Shown: positions 33,825 to 45,900 of the stretch, in pieces
How positions within the stretch are numbered: position 1 is the first letter of the stretch
Layout: each line of letters opens with the position of its first letter
Assembly: GCF_012489685.1 (NCBI RefSeq)
Contig: NC_080046.1
Span: 2,730,501-2,794,500 of the forward strand
From: Lotus japonicus
Lineage: Eukaryota; Streptophyta; Magnoliopsida; Fabales; Fabaceae
Direction of reading: 5' to 3'
DNA: 64,000 bases
Notes under the pieces: generated by a model
The model's database searches: none
The model's input: only the letters and a program-made list of their open reading frames with translations
What the model was told of the DNA's origin: nothing
Made by a program: the position numbers and the translations under genes

Positions 33825-34868
33825 TCAGTCCCGGAAAATGACGTCATCGGCGATGTCCATCAGCGGCGTGAGACACTCCGGCGAGAATTTCCTCGCGAAG
33901 AGGTAGGAATAGCTGGAATTCGACTCCCTAAGGCGGCGAACGAGCTCCGGCGAGACCTCCGGCGGGGTATAAAGGTGCGGGTGGCCATCCCAGCAACCGG
34001 TCCAGTTCACTCTCGTGAGCGTGAACCCGGTGCAGCCGTTCGGGTCCTCCATGGAAAGCAGCGTCGGAAAATAGTGCTCTTCCGGGTAACACGGCTCCTC
34101 CGTCAGGCAAGGAAGCCGGAACTTCCTCCAGAGCCTCCGATCCCGGAGAACAACCACCGCATGCCGCCGGGTCAGAACAAAGAACTGTGACCCGACCCGG
34201 AAAGCGTCGAACGTCACCTCCGGCAGCATCACGTTCTCGCCGCGCGCTGTGTAACGGTCGTAGAGGTTCAACTCATCGGAGATAATCTCGATGTAGCTCC
34301 GGTACCGGAAACTAGAACCGGCGAGCGAGGCTAGCCGGTTCTTGAAGAGAGAGTTGTAAACGAATCGAAACGAGAAGAGCGGAATGCAGTGCTGGGAGAT
34401 AAGAGCGAAGTACTCGTTAAGCGGGTCGTCGAGGACGGCGGAGGCGAGGAGGCGGCGGGTGGCGGAGATGAGTGTTGGGGAGGAGCGGTAGGTTTTTTTG
34501 GAAGTAATGAAGCGGCGGTGGAAGACGCCGCCGGGAGAGACGACGGCGGAGGAGGGGTCGGCGTGGATGTAGATGTTGTAAAGGTGGTGGTGGCCGGTGA
34601 AGAATTTCTCCCAGAGTGGGGCGAAGGTGAGGTTGGAGTTGGTGAGGAAGAGGAAGGCGATTTTGGGTTTGGGGTTGGTGGTGGTGGCGCGTGCGGCGGA
34701 GGCGCGGTGGAAGAGGTAGAGGTCGTCGGCGTCGGAGGTGAAGGGTGAGGGGAGGGTTTGTGGGGAGAGGAAGAGAAGGATAGGGAGAGAGAGGATGAGA
34801 GTGAAGGAGACAAGAATAGGTGATGACAACATTGGATTTTGATGATGTTTTTGGTTTTGAATGAGCAT
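33825..34868 (-). CDS. Core-2/I-branching-like glycosyltransferase (GT14, DUF266/BC10-like)
   Basis: A single open frame of 347 aa starts at the ATG at 34868. After a short basic N terminus comes one hydrophobic anchor at about residues 14-36, giving a type II Golgi membrane protein. The lumenal domain shows family wording: KIAFLFLTNSNLTFAPLWEKFF, split here as KIAFLFLTNSNL and LWEKFF; YNIYIHADPS; FALISQHCIPLFSF; GSQFFVLTRRHAVVVL; the EEHYFPTLL motif; and VNWTGCWDGHPHLY. Arabidopsis and rice relatives such as BC10 affect cell-wall composition; the donor and acceptor of this copy are unknown. The length is slightly below the usual 370-400. GC content is higher than the flanks. No introns are needed. 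Confidence 0.88.
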   Translation of the reverse strand: MLIQNQKHHQNPMLSSPILVSFTLILSLPILLFLSPQTLPSPFTSDADDLYLFHRASAARATTTNPKPKIAFLFLTNSNLTFAPLWEKFFTGHHHLYNIYIHADPSSAVVSPGGVFHRRFITSKKTYRSSPTLISATRRLLASAVLDDPLNEYFALISQHCIPLFSFRFVYNSLFKNRLASLAGSSFRYRSYIEIISDELNLYDRYTARGENVMLPEVTFDAFRVGSQFFVLTRRHAVVVLRDRRLWRKFRLPCLTEEPCYPEEHYFPTLLSMEDPNGCTGFTLTRVNWTGCWDGHPHLYTPPEVSPELVRRLRESNSSYSYLFARKFSPECLTPLMDIADDVIFRD

Positions 34869-35020
34869 GCAACAGTTTATGCTAAAATTTTGATATGATT
34901 CAATGATGGAAGATTGGAATTTGGAAGGGAATGAATGAATGAAAGAGAGTGAGTGAGTGAAGATGGAAAATGTGAGGGTTTATTTTTTGGGTTTTCAGTT
35001 ACTCATTTCATTTTTCTTTT

Positions 35021-35062
35021 AGTTTTACATGATGTTTTTTGAAAGGAGTTTTACATGATGTT
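35021..35062. repeat. Micro-insertion TTTTGAAAGG flanked by 16-bp direct repeats
   Basis: AGTTTTACATGATGTT occurs at 35021-35036 and 35047-35062 with 10 nt between. It lies upstream of the glycosyltransferase gene. Confidence 0.7.
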
Positions 35063-35502
35063 GGTTCTGTTGTTAGTGGAGTTAGATAAAATGAGAGGAC
35101 TGTGAAGGGGTTTTGCATGAAGGCAACTTGATGATAAAGACATTTGTATTGTATGTATGAGAAAGAGATAATGGGGATGGCATGGTTTTTGGGTATGCGT
35201 TTTGGATTTGGATAGCTAGGAAGAGGCGTTTTGGTTGAGGAAAATGGGAATGAACAGATATGACAGATATTTTTAATTTTTGATTTTGTTTCATTGTCAC
35301 CTTCTTCCTAGGAATTATGTATGTTGTTAGATCTTTCAAATTCCAATTGGGTCACCAATCAAGGCTGCTTTGTCGTTTGGATTGGCAATTGATTCCAAAT
35401 TAATTAATCAAATGCAGTTGCAAAGATTCAACCACAAGCTGAATTTATTAATTATCATAAATGGTGATACACATTTTTTGGGACACCAGATACACTCAGT
35501 GT
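35063..35502. other. Spacer upstream of the glycosyltransferase
   Basis: No gene recognised; likely upstream region of the 34868 start plus neutral sequence. Confidence 0.4.
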
Positions 35503-35534
35503 ATGTTGGTTGTTTTTTTTATAGGCATGTTGGT
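35503..35534. repeat. Micro-insertion: T run + ATAGGC flanked by 8-bp direct repeats
   Basis: ATGTTGGT occurs at 35503-35510 and 35527-35534. The 16 nt between are TG, a T run and ATAGGC, resembling the inserts at 5438 and 15190. Confidence 0.55.
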
Positions 35535-35984
35535 ATATGAAAGAAAAGTGAGAAAAAGAAAATGAAATGAAAGGTAGAAAAAAGAAAGAAAGAGAGTAAC
35601 AAATGAGATGATATTTTTTTTTTGTCCTTTGACCACATGTAAAATATCACAATGGGATTAGAGAAGAAATTAATCAATTTAAAAGAAATCATAAAATTCT
35701 AATTAAAATTTCGTTGGGCCCCTTAGGAGTAGCCCCGCAAATTGCAAATTTTTATTCATTTTACCATTTAATAACTCATAATAAAATCATATCAATAAAG
35801 AAAAATTTGCAACTTAACGAATTCAAGGAAACTTTTCAAGTAATTAAATATTATTTAATGGACGAAAATGAGAAAATTTATAAGCCCGATCTATACAATA
35901 ACATCATTTTAAACCCATTCCATTTGAATTGGGATTTTATCCATCCTAATTATTGTGAAAAAAACGTTTCCAATAATTAATCCA

Positions 35985-36172
35985 GTCTCCATGGGGAAAG
36001 GGGGCTCACGTGACTAATCTGGCTTGAGATACAATAATGATGTTCCTGGCCACAAAGATATTATTTTTTACCTCAGAGAGGATCGAACCCGGGTCAGAAG
36101 CCTAAACGAAATCCCTTAAGGAAATGCACATTCACCACTTGTGTCACCCCTTGTGGTTAATGAGATAATATT
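35985..36172 (-). mobile_element. tRNA-derived SINE candidate
   Basis: On the minus strand an A-box-like TGACACAAGTGG is followed about 48 nt later by GGGTTCGATCC, a good Pol III B box, then a body ending near GGAGACTGGATTAATT. This layout fits a plant SINE. Ends and target duplication are unclear. Confidence 0.55.
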
Positions 36173-36304
36173 TAGATTGTTTTGGTTGTAGATAAAGTGA
36201 AAGAAAAATAATAGAAGAGAAAAGTATATGTTTGTAGAATGATATAAATATCCTCAAGAAGAAATAAAATATAAAAACATTTTTTTTATAAAAAAAATAT
36301 AATT

Positions 36305-36340
36305 GAAGATATCTATAGCTATCTATCTATCTATACTTCT

Positions 36341-36385
<45 letters not shown>

Positions 36386-36388
36386 ATA
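36305..36388. repeat. (ATCT)n microsatellite
   Basis: A run of ATCT/TCTA tetranucleotides, interrupted once by ACTTCT, ends in TATATATA. Confidence 0.95.
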
Positions 36389-38620
36389 TAAAGGAAGAGT
36401 TTATGCAACCTTGGGGGCAAATCTGTCATTCAACAATGAATTCTATAAACTGTGAAAGATGAGCATGGATATTTTAGTAAAAACGCATTTTTTTTGCCTA
36501 TATTGAATCTCAGCCGTTCATTCTACATAACCTTAGAAAGAACATTGATCCAACTTCAAAGTATCTAATAATGTCACAAGAACCTTTCAAATCCTGCAAT
36601 CATATTCACATAAAAAAGTAATATAAAATTTAACATTTTAAATTTAAACATTAATTAATGTGTGGTTTTTAATAACATTGATTTTTCATATTCCATTAGG
36701 TTAATCAACAATTCTTTAAAAATCATGCATACTTTTTTTTATTAATTATGTGATTTTTTGAGTGATATATAAATATGTTATTTTGTTAGCACATATATGT
36801 TTAGAGCATTATTTAATGTTTGTCATATTTTTTTAATATTTTTATCAATGTTACAAAATAAAAATAAGGAAGACATTTTGGTCAAATAGCTCTCTCCCTC
36901 ATGTTTTCTCATCTTAATAGCGGAGAAAAAAATGTGTTGTGGGAGAAAACTTATTAATTTGTGTTTTTTTCTCTTTTTTTTTCCTACTTATTTTCATCTC
37001 TTCCAAACAATTCCTTATAATTGTTTTTAACCTTCACAACATATCAACACGTTGTAACATAATTGTCAAATAGTTATAGTTGAACTCCTTAAGCATTTAG
37101 TTTAGTGTTCAATCCCTTGCGGTGCGTATGAAAAAATATTTGATGAAAAATGTTTACCTACTTAATGTGATCTCAGAGTCTTGAGAAATTAGTTTAATGG
37201 CCAGCGATTGTGGATGTAAGAAAATTAAGTATATTCATACTTGTTAAAATTTCAAAATTTCATCTTTATATATTTTTTGGTACATCTTTATATCTTAAAT
37301 ATATTATACTTTTATGCGTATTTATGAAGTTTTATTTAAAACTAATATATTTTAATTTAATGAGTAATTTATATTTCACTATCAATCGCACATCTCGTGC
37401 AACGCACGAGTAAGATAGTAGTGATATAGGAATGACACGTCTGATAATCATTTTCAATCTATAATTAAGACGTTACAAAAAAAAAATCAGTTGTATATTT
37501 TTAAAACCATTAGTTGTAGTAAATCATATAATAATTTTATTACTTATTTCATTTATTTTAGGGGAACTGTACCGAACACCCTTGAAGTTTATTATTGTTG
37601 CATTGGCATTCTTTTTATTTTTTATTACGACAATAATCACTCTTACTTTATTGAGAACATTACAATAACCTCTTCTTAGATTTATTAACATTGCATCAAC
37701 CTCTCTTAAAATTTATCGTTGTAAACTCAGCACTACCCCTCTTTCTTTTCAATAATATATGAAAAATGGGAGGTCCTACATTCTATAAACTATAGGGAAA
37801 ACGTGTGCAATAATGACAAATCTCAGGAGAGATAAATGCAATTACTATTTATTTTATTAATTTTAATAAAAAATTAAAAAGTAGCATATTTTATTTAACT
37901 AATAAAATAAAATAACTGTTTAGTTAAAGAAAAGTTCAGTTTATGGTATATGTACTCTTGCCACTATATTTGACCTTTGAAGGATAACTCAAATAATAAA
38001 AGCCAAAAGACATATAAGTTGAGATAAGAAAATAAAAAATTAATATTAAAATAATGTAATTTATCTTTCGGATGTAAAAAAAATATTAACTATATATCCT
38101 TGATTTTTGATATAATCTAGACTCTAGAGACTGATTTTCAAAGATAGATACGAATATACGACAGTAGTGTTATCATTATGTTTAAAAACAGGACCACAAT
38201 TATTCTAGGGTAAGTACGTGAATGAATATGGTGGGACATGAATAAATCAATGATATGAAACGTGTAATTAGAATGGAATGAAATGAAGCGTGGAGAACAG
38301 AGACAGACAATAAGGTATATATTGGGGTTAGAGAGGCCAATAAAAGAGAAACTCTTTATAAAAGTGTGAGGTTCTATACTTCTCTAGCTAATAGTAGCTC
38401 ACTTTAATTTTTTGCTTTTGTTTGATGAGTGCAGTGAGATGCAAGGAAATGTAAGAGTGGGGGCATGCACGACAAGAACAAGTGGTATTTTGCCATGAGT
38501 GACTGCGAAGGGAAATAGGGTGGTGGATGCTGTGGGCTGTAGATAGTGGGACTGAGAGAGAGAATGAAAGGAAAAGAAAAAAATTAAATAAAAAACCATC
38601 AGTTGTGACCTCCTTTGGTT
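36389..38620. other. AT-rich intergenic region
   Basis: No gene is recognised over 2.2 kb. All open frames are short and AT-driven. A patch at about 37560-37780 repeats phrases such as GCATTGGCATTC and ACATTGCATCAACC and may be an old repeat. Confidence 0.45.
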
Positions 38621-38624
38621 AGTT

Positions 38625-38761
38625 CTACTGGGAATGAAATCTTTTATTCACATAATTTGACTTTACTTTTTTCCGAAATAATGTTTCATTCACACCTCTC
38701 TTGAAAGTGGAATGAAGAGAGAGATAAGAAGAAAATGAAAAGTAAGAGAGAGGAAGTATGT
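38625..38761 (+). repeat. GA-rich MITE-like repeat, copy B, left half (interrupted)
   Basis: It matches the left part of copy A up to AGTAAGAGAGAGGAAGTATG and resumes at 48412 beyond the LTR retrotransposon. The split shows the retrotransposon landed in the older repeat. Confidence 0.6.
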
Positions 38762-38986
38762 TGTTCCGGTCTAAATCTCCGGTCAGGGCTAAGCAATTAA
38801 GCAACAAAAGTAGAAAATGACAAGATAGCAAATGAGTAAAAAAGTGTTGGATCCCCCACCGCATGGGCGGTGTCCTCTTTATATATTATGAAGTTTTGAC
38901 CCGTTCGGGTCATGGGTCGCCTGGACCAATAGTACAAATTCAGTAAGCCCACCTGATACAAATATTGTAAGCCCAATAACAGTACA
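38762..38986 (-). repeat. 3' LTR of the Tat-like retrotransposon
   Basis: It begins TGTTCCGGTC and ends CAGTACA on plus; read on minus it has TG..CA ends. It is almost identical to the copy at 48192-48416. Confidence 0.92.
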
Positions 38987-39603
38987 CAAGCCCACAAGAC
39001 ACCCAAGCTTAAAAGCCATTTTAAGGTGCAGCGTGTCTTTTAAGCAAGCCCACAGTACAATACTCAAAGCCCTTAAACGTTTAAAGTCAATAATCGCTAA
39101 ACTTAAATAACTGTTATATTCAAAAGATGTCACATAATGAACAACATAAGCCTAAACATAAGCCTCGCCCCTGTAGCAAACAAAGGAAGCTTCGCCTTCT
39201 TCAATAAGCAAAAAGAAGCTTCGCCCTTGTTGATTACTAAAATTACTCCACCTGCCCTCTTTTTTAAGATTCTGACTGAAATCTCCTCCCATCACTTCAC
39301 TGTCACATTCCTGTCATAATCACAAATAAGATATGCAAATATTTTGAAATTTGAAACCTCATGGTGAAACGACGCCTGACGTTTCCCAAAATTCGCCTCC
39401 ACTCAGCATTTAATCTCCACTGACATAAATCTACCAACGGTACAAAAGCAATAATTACCTATCCTTAACTCTATCTACACGCAAACCCGTTCTCTTTCCA
39501 GAAACGTTTTCAAGGTAAAAATTAAAGGCCCTTAAAGAGACACGTTTCAAAGCTCATCGATTCTGCCTAAAGATGAATCGACGCGCCTGGAACCCACCAA
39601 CAC

Positions 39604-39610
39604 TATAAAA
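39604..39610 (+). promoter_or_regulatory. TATA box candidate for the antisense ORF
   Basis: TATAAAA lies in a CACCAACACTATAAAACGCG context about 420 bp upstream of the antisense ORF start. A leader intron seems to run from a donor at about 39781 to a TTTTCAG acceptor at about 40010, so the distance is plausible. Confidence 0.4.
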
Positions 39611-40029
39611 CGCGACTCAAAATCTTTTTCTTACCATTCTCTACCTTCCCAACTTTTTAGTAACTTTCTCTATAATTCTAAACAATACTCACTGCCTTGC
39701 CTCGAGTACTTGAAGAATTTATGGGATTTTCACCAGAAACACTTCCCATCTCCTTCCAGATCTTATCACCTCTCTTCCTGGTAATCTCTTCTTCTCTTAA
39801 ACTTTTACTCATATTTTCAACTTTTCTTTATTTTTCATATCCTACTTCCTTCAACTTCTCTTAAACCCCCTCTCTGTTAAACTCACAGCACCCAATTACT
39901 TTCTGAATATAGATAATTTCCCCCAAACTTAAACTTAAATATCCACCCCACTCCGTCACTTACTCACTAAAAATTCCTACCTGACAAACCCCATTTCCTC
40001 TTGATTTTCAGGGAACCCTGCCCCCAAAA

Positions 40030-41912
40030 ATGGTTGCAAAAAATCTTCGTAAATCACCTAAGAAACGTAAAGAGGCTCCAGCCGCTGACTCTTTATGGAT
40101 CTCTCGGGCGGTTGCTACTAGATACAGCGACTTCCGTACTGTATCCAAAGTAATGGATTTGATAACCCAATATAACTTTAGGGCTGACGGTAATGATGCC
40201 CACTTAGATATAGTTGCCTGCGCCCCCGACGAACCCTGCTGTTTCGGTGAGCCCGACCCCAACGGTAAAAACCATACTTACTTTTTTAAAACTATGTTTC
40301 AAGACCTTGACTACAAACTTCCCCTTCCAGATTTCACTTGCTCAAGCCTAACCTTGATGAATATCGCCCCTACTCAACTTTCTGCTAACGGTTGGGCGTA
40401 CCTTCGAGCTTTTGAATTACTATGCACCTGCTTAGGCATAATACCCACGTGCAAAAAGTTTTTCTCTTTCTTTGAAACTACTGCCATGAAGGTAAAAGGG
40501 GAATATATTTCCTTGTCCTCTGCCAGGGGGCGTGGGGTATTCACCCTCTTTAGAAGTAACTTTAAACACTGGAAATCCTAGTTTTTCAAACTAAAAGAAT
40601 CCGAACAAAGTAAAGATGTTTTTTACTTTGACGATGGGACCCCTCGATTCCCCTTCTATTGGACCGATAAGCCCCAACTTATCCACACAGTTCCCGAATC
40701 CTCTCTTACCCCTGTTGAAAAATATGAAATTGACTTCTTGTCAACGATTCACTTGAACCTTTATGACTTCTATGAAGCATTCAAGAAAAGAAACTTAGCC
40801 CAATATGTTGGTAAGAACATTCTATTTGGCCTAATTCGCCCATATAACCATGTATGATCCTAACTTTGTTTTCTTATTCTACAACTTTCAGCGAAGATGT
40901 CTCCCCTTTCTGAAGATGACATCCTGCATTTCCGCCGCGAACAACAAGCGTTGAAGAAAAAGCAATCCCCTGCTAAGTCTCTGAACGAACCTGAAGGGAG
41001 TCAGTCTGAAACTGAAAAGAATCCAGCTTCGAAAAGAAGAAAGAAAAACCAAAATACTGAGAAGTCTGCTGAGAAAGCCACCATTCAAATTTCGCTGGAG
41101 AAATTTACAACCAAAGGGGCGAACCAATATGGTTCCTCAAGCGCTCCACCTCCCTCGTGGAAACACGAACTGAAAGAATTCGAAGACATGACTTCAGAAG
41201 AAATCACTTCCTTATGGGATTCCCGCATCAACTTCAACTCCCTTGTGGAGACCAACCTTGTATTTGAAGCTGATAAGGAAAAGATGAGGAAAATTGGGCT
41301 TCAAGAAGCCTGCCAAGCCGTCATGACTAAAAGTTTGGAAAATTGCTGCCATTTCCAAGATGATAGAAATTGAGTCCAGCAACTTTGATGGGCTTTCTAA
41401 CGCTAAGAAGCTGGAAGATAAAGAAAAAGAAAATGAAAAACTGAAGTCCACGATGAAGCTGTTGGAAAAATCTAACAAGGCTAACGAGAAGAAAGCCGCT
41501 GACCTGGCTTTAGAACTTGAAAAATTGAAAAAGACCCTGGAAGAAGGTGAAGCCTTACTTAAGGCGAAGGAAGAAGAAACACAAAAAATGAAGGAAGAGG
41601 CGAACTCCTTGGCCTTCAGAAAAGCAAATTTTGAACAAGACTGTTGATGATCTCACTGCCGAAGCGGCATCTTTGAAAGCCTCCATTCTTTCCCAACTTG
41701 AAGCTGGCTTTAACAAAGCTAAGGAACAAATCTTGTTCCTAAATCCTGACGTGCCTATCAAGACTGAAGGCGTTGATCCTTATGCTAGGATCATTGAAGG
41801 AAAGTTAATCACGCCCAACTTTGATGAGGAAGAAGAAGAAGAAGAACAAGAAGAAGAAGAAGACAAAGACAACAATGACAACAACAAAGAGGGCGAAGGG
41901 GAAAGCAATTGA
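40030..41912 (+). pseudogene. Decayed antisense ORF of the retrotransposon (putative gypsy-type transposon protein)
   Basis: The plus-strand ORF opposes gag-pol. The first part (from MVAKNLRKSPKKRKE) matches the family known as putative gypsy-type transposon protein, with LPDFTCSSLTLMNIAPTQLS and WAYLRAFELLCTCLGIIP. A TAG at 40579-40581 interrupts it. An intron appears to run from the donor GGTAAGAAC near 40811 to a TTTCAG acceptor before 40892. The second part is basic, then a long coiled coil rich in Glu and Lys, and ends in an acidic tail before the stop at 41912. Two frame breaks lie near 41340 and 41635. One nonsense and two frame shifts mean it is not functional as it stands. Antisense ORFs at this position are known in Retand-like elements; their role is unknown. 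Confidence 0.75.
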
Positions 41913-42931
41913 TCCTTCCTAGGAAAAGTTGAAATGATATTTTGTTCCCGTTGGTCTTATACCAAACGGTTGATTAGTTTCCTGCTTTTTATTTCCTGCA
42001 TTCCCCGCTTTTATTTAAATGTAACGCCCCCCTCTAATATTAATGCAACAAAGTTTAAGTTCAAAATCTCAGCGTCACCCCTATACTATGCTTTAAAAAC
42101 ACTTATCTTCCTCCAAAATCTCTCATTCCTTTCCTTCTTAAAAAGTAATAACTCAGTAATCTGACTCGAAAGTTATTGTGTTCTCTAAACTTAAATTACT
42201 ACTCTAACAGCATAAGAATATGAAAATAATGTACTGCGAAAATACCTTTCTTCTGGATTCGGTTATCCACAAAGGCGTTGATCTTAAAAAATTGTCTACC
42301 TTATGAAAAAAGGCTTTGACAAATTCTTACAAAACTCAAAGCCCTAGGCTTATTCAAAATTTTCTGTTTCAAGAAAAAATTGATTTTTCTTTAACAACTA
42401 TTCTTTGAATTCATAAGGCCTTTGCATTTTGAAGTGAATCAAAAATAAAAAGATCAGAAGCGCAATTTGTTCTGATATAGAAATTTGCTCGCTTGGAGAC
42501 TTTGTGCTTAAGTTGGACAAGCTTAATCCAAGTTAAGGCTATGCTTATGAATTCGTGGCCAAACGCTCTAGTTTTAAGAGACTTACTCTTTCTCAATTGT
42601 CTGGAATCGCCCAATTGATAGACCTAAGTTGAAAAGTAACTTAAATGCTAACAAAGCACTCAAGAAATTTTTTAAAGGTTATGCCTCGTTAAAAACTCTC
42701 CCGCCTGGGGTAGAGCAAAGAGTGCATACCTGTTTTTTCATTAAAAATTAACATCATGCCTCGTTAAAAACTCTCCCTAATGGGTAGAGAAAAGAGTGCA
42801 TGCTACCAAGTCTTAATAGACAAACCACATAGTCTTGACACTTAAACAAATACAGAAACCACAAACAACGAACACGACGTAGTCTTTGAACAGAATAAAA
42901 CACACTGAAACGAAACAAACAGAACACAACT

Positions 42932-45900
42932 TCAACTGTAGTAATAGCGCAAGTGTTGTGCATTCCATGCCCTTGGAACCCTGCGCCCAGATAACTCCTC
43001 CAAGTGGTAAGCCCCTTGCCCCAAGTCTCGCAGAATTCTATATGGACCTTCCCAATTAGGTGTCAGCTTTGAATCGGCTGGACTTTTTGCCTTTCTGCGT
43101 AATACCAAATCGCCCACTTTCATGCTCCTAGGCACCACTCGTGTATTATAACGCCTTTCTGACCTTTGTTTGACTGCAGCCTCCCTTAAACGGACTTCAG
43201 CTTTTACCTCATCCGCCAAATTCAAGTCCACTAGAACATTTTCCCGATTATGGTTTTCTTCATATGTAGCCACTCGAAAAGTCATGTCTTGTATCTCCAC
43301 TGGAATCATTGCATCAACTCCGTAAGCCAACTTGAAAGGTGTTTCTCCAGTAGTGGATTGGGGTGTTGTGTTGTAAGCCCAAACCACTGTGATCAATTCA
43401 TCTGCCCACAACCCTTTTGCTTCGCCCAATCTCTTCTTCACGCTATTCAAAATCACCTTGTTTGCTGCTTCAACCTGCCCATTAGATTGTGGATGTTCAA
43501 CCGAGGCGAACCTGTTTTCAATTCCCATCTCTGCACAAAAATCTCTGACCTTCCTGCTTGTAAACTGTGTTCCATTATCAGAAACAATTGTTGCTGGCAC
43601 TCCAAACCTGCAGATTATCTTCCTCCAATAAAATTTTCTAACCTTCTCGGCTGTAATCTTCGCCATTGACTCTGCTTCAATCCACTTCGTGATATAATCC
43701 ACCGCCACCAAAACAAACTTGACTTGCGCCCCTGCTGGAGTGAAAGGACCCAGAATATCCACGCCCCACATTGCAAATGGCCATGAAGAACTCATTGAAC
43801 TTAAAACTTCAGGAGGTGCCCTGTGAAGATCAGCAAAAACTTGGCACTTTTCACATTTCTTAACATATTCCATACAATCGCCCTTCAAAGTTGGCCAATA
43901 AAATCCTGCCCTCAACACCTTCGAAGCCAAAGATCTTCCTCCTATATGACTAGCACAGACCCCCTCATGCACTTCAAACATAATCCTTTCTGCATCCTCT
44001 TTGCTAACACACCTTAACAATGGTACTCCTACGCCCCTCCTGTAAAGTTGTCCACCCATCATAGTATAATGACTCGCCTCTCGTATCTGGTCCTTTGAAA
44101 ACAGAGCTAAATCTGATCCATCCGCTTCCAGGCACGTTCGAATTCTATCCATCCAATCCAAAGTCGCTCCGCCTGTTACCATCATAACATCATCCTCCTT
44201 CACACTTGGACCCTTCAAAGTCTCTTGAATCACAGACTTGTTGTTACCTGGTTTCTTCATGCTTGCAAGCTTGGATAGTATGTCCTCCCTTGTATTTTCC
44301 TCCCTTGGAACATGATTTACCTGAAACTTGTCCATCTGCTTCAACAATTCTTGAACCTTTACCAAATACTTAGCTAACTGAATATCCTTCGCCTGATAAT
44401 CTCCCTTTATCTGATTTGCCACAAGCTGAGAATCAGTTTTTATTACAATACAACGTACGTTCATCTCCAAGGCAAGCCTCACCCCTGCTATTATTGCTTC
44501 ATATTCTGCTTGATTGTTGCTCGCCTTGAAGTCAAACTTGAGAGATTGCTCAATAATTACTCCACCTGGTCCCTCCAAAACTATACCAGCTCCACTTCCT
44601 TTCAGATTTGATGACCCATCAACAGACAAAAACCATTCCATTTCTTCTGGTACTTTTTCTTCCGGAGACATCTCATTCACAAAATCTATCAAGCCCTGCG
44701 CCTTTATTTGTCCCTTCTTCTCAAATACTATACCAAATTCTGACAATTCGACAGCCCAAAAAACCATATGCCCTGCTAAATCAGGCTTTTGAAGTACTTG
44801 GCGTAGGGGAAAGTCAGTTTTGACTTTGACTTGAAAACCTTGAAAATAAGGCCTCAACTTCCGAGCGGTGATAATCAAAGCTAGTGCAGCTTTTTCTATT
44901 TTTTGATACCTTATCTCAGCCCCTTGTAAAGCATGGCTCACAAAATATATAATTCTTAACTCCTCTTTACCTTCTTGCAATAAGACAGAACTCACAGCAT
45001 TATCTGATATGGAAATGAAAATTGACAGCGGAATACCTGGAATTGGTTTCGACAATATGGGAGGCTTAGCTAGATGCTCCTTTAGAGTTTGGAAAGCCCG
45101 CTCGCACTCATCTGTCCATTGAAAAGCTTTGTTCTTCCTCAAACACTGAAAAAATGGAGCCGCCTTACTCCCTGAGCATGGTAAAAATCGTGATAAAGCC
45201 GCAATTCTTCCTGTTAACTTCTGTACTTCTTTCACTGATGTTGGGCTCTGCATTTCTAGAATCGCTTTGCACTTATCTGGATTAACTTCAATTCCCCTTC
45301 GAGTAATCATAAAGCCCAAGAATTTTCCACTCTGAATTCCAAAAGAACATTTTTCCGGATTCAAACGCATGTTATGCTTCCTGATTTCTCCAAAAGCCTC
45401 AGCCAAATCCGCACAATGACCGCCCATTTCCTCTGACTTGACCACCATATCATCCACATAAATTTCCATATTACGCCCCACTTGTTTTTCAAAGACTCTG
45501 TCCATCAATCGCTGATAAGTTGCTCCTGCGTTCTTAAGCCCAAACGGCATGGTTTGATAGCAATAATTCGCTTGATTCGTCATAAATGCTGTTTTCTCTT
45601 CATCTGGCGCATACATTCGAATTTGATGATAGCCCGAATACGCGTCCATCAAACTCAACATTCCAAATCCCGAAGCCCGATCCACCAACTTATCTATGTT
45701 TGTCAATGGGTATGAATCCTTTGGGCAGTGCTTGTTTAAATCCGTATAATCTGTGCACATTCGCCACTTTCCATTACTCTTCTTGACCATGACAACGTTA
45801 GCCAACCAAGTAGGATACTTCACTTCCCTTATAAAACCTGCATCAATTAACTTGTTAGTTTCTGTTTTCACCTCCAGTGTTTTCTCTTCGCCCATTTTAC

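Noticed and set aside
34331..34872. Other-frame Ser/Thr/Pro- and Gly-rich ORFs over the glycosyltransferase gene
   Set aside because: Low-complexity products of high GC at wobble positions; the minus frame from 34868 has all the GT14 motifs.
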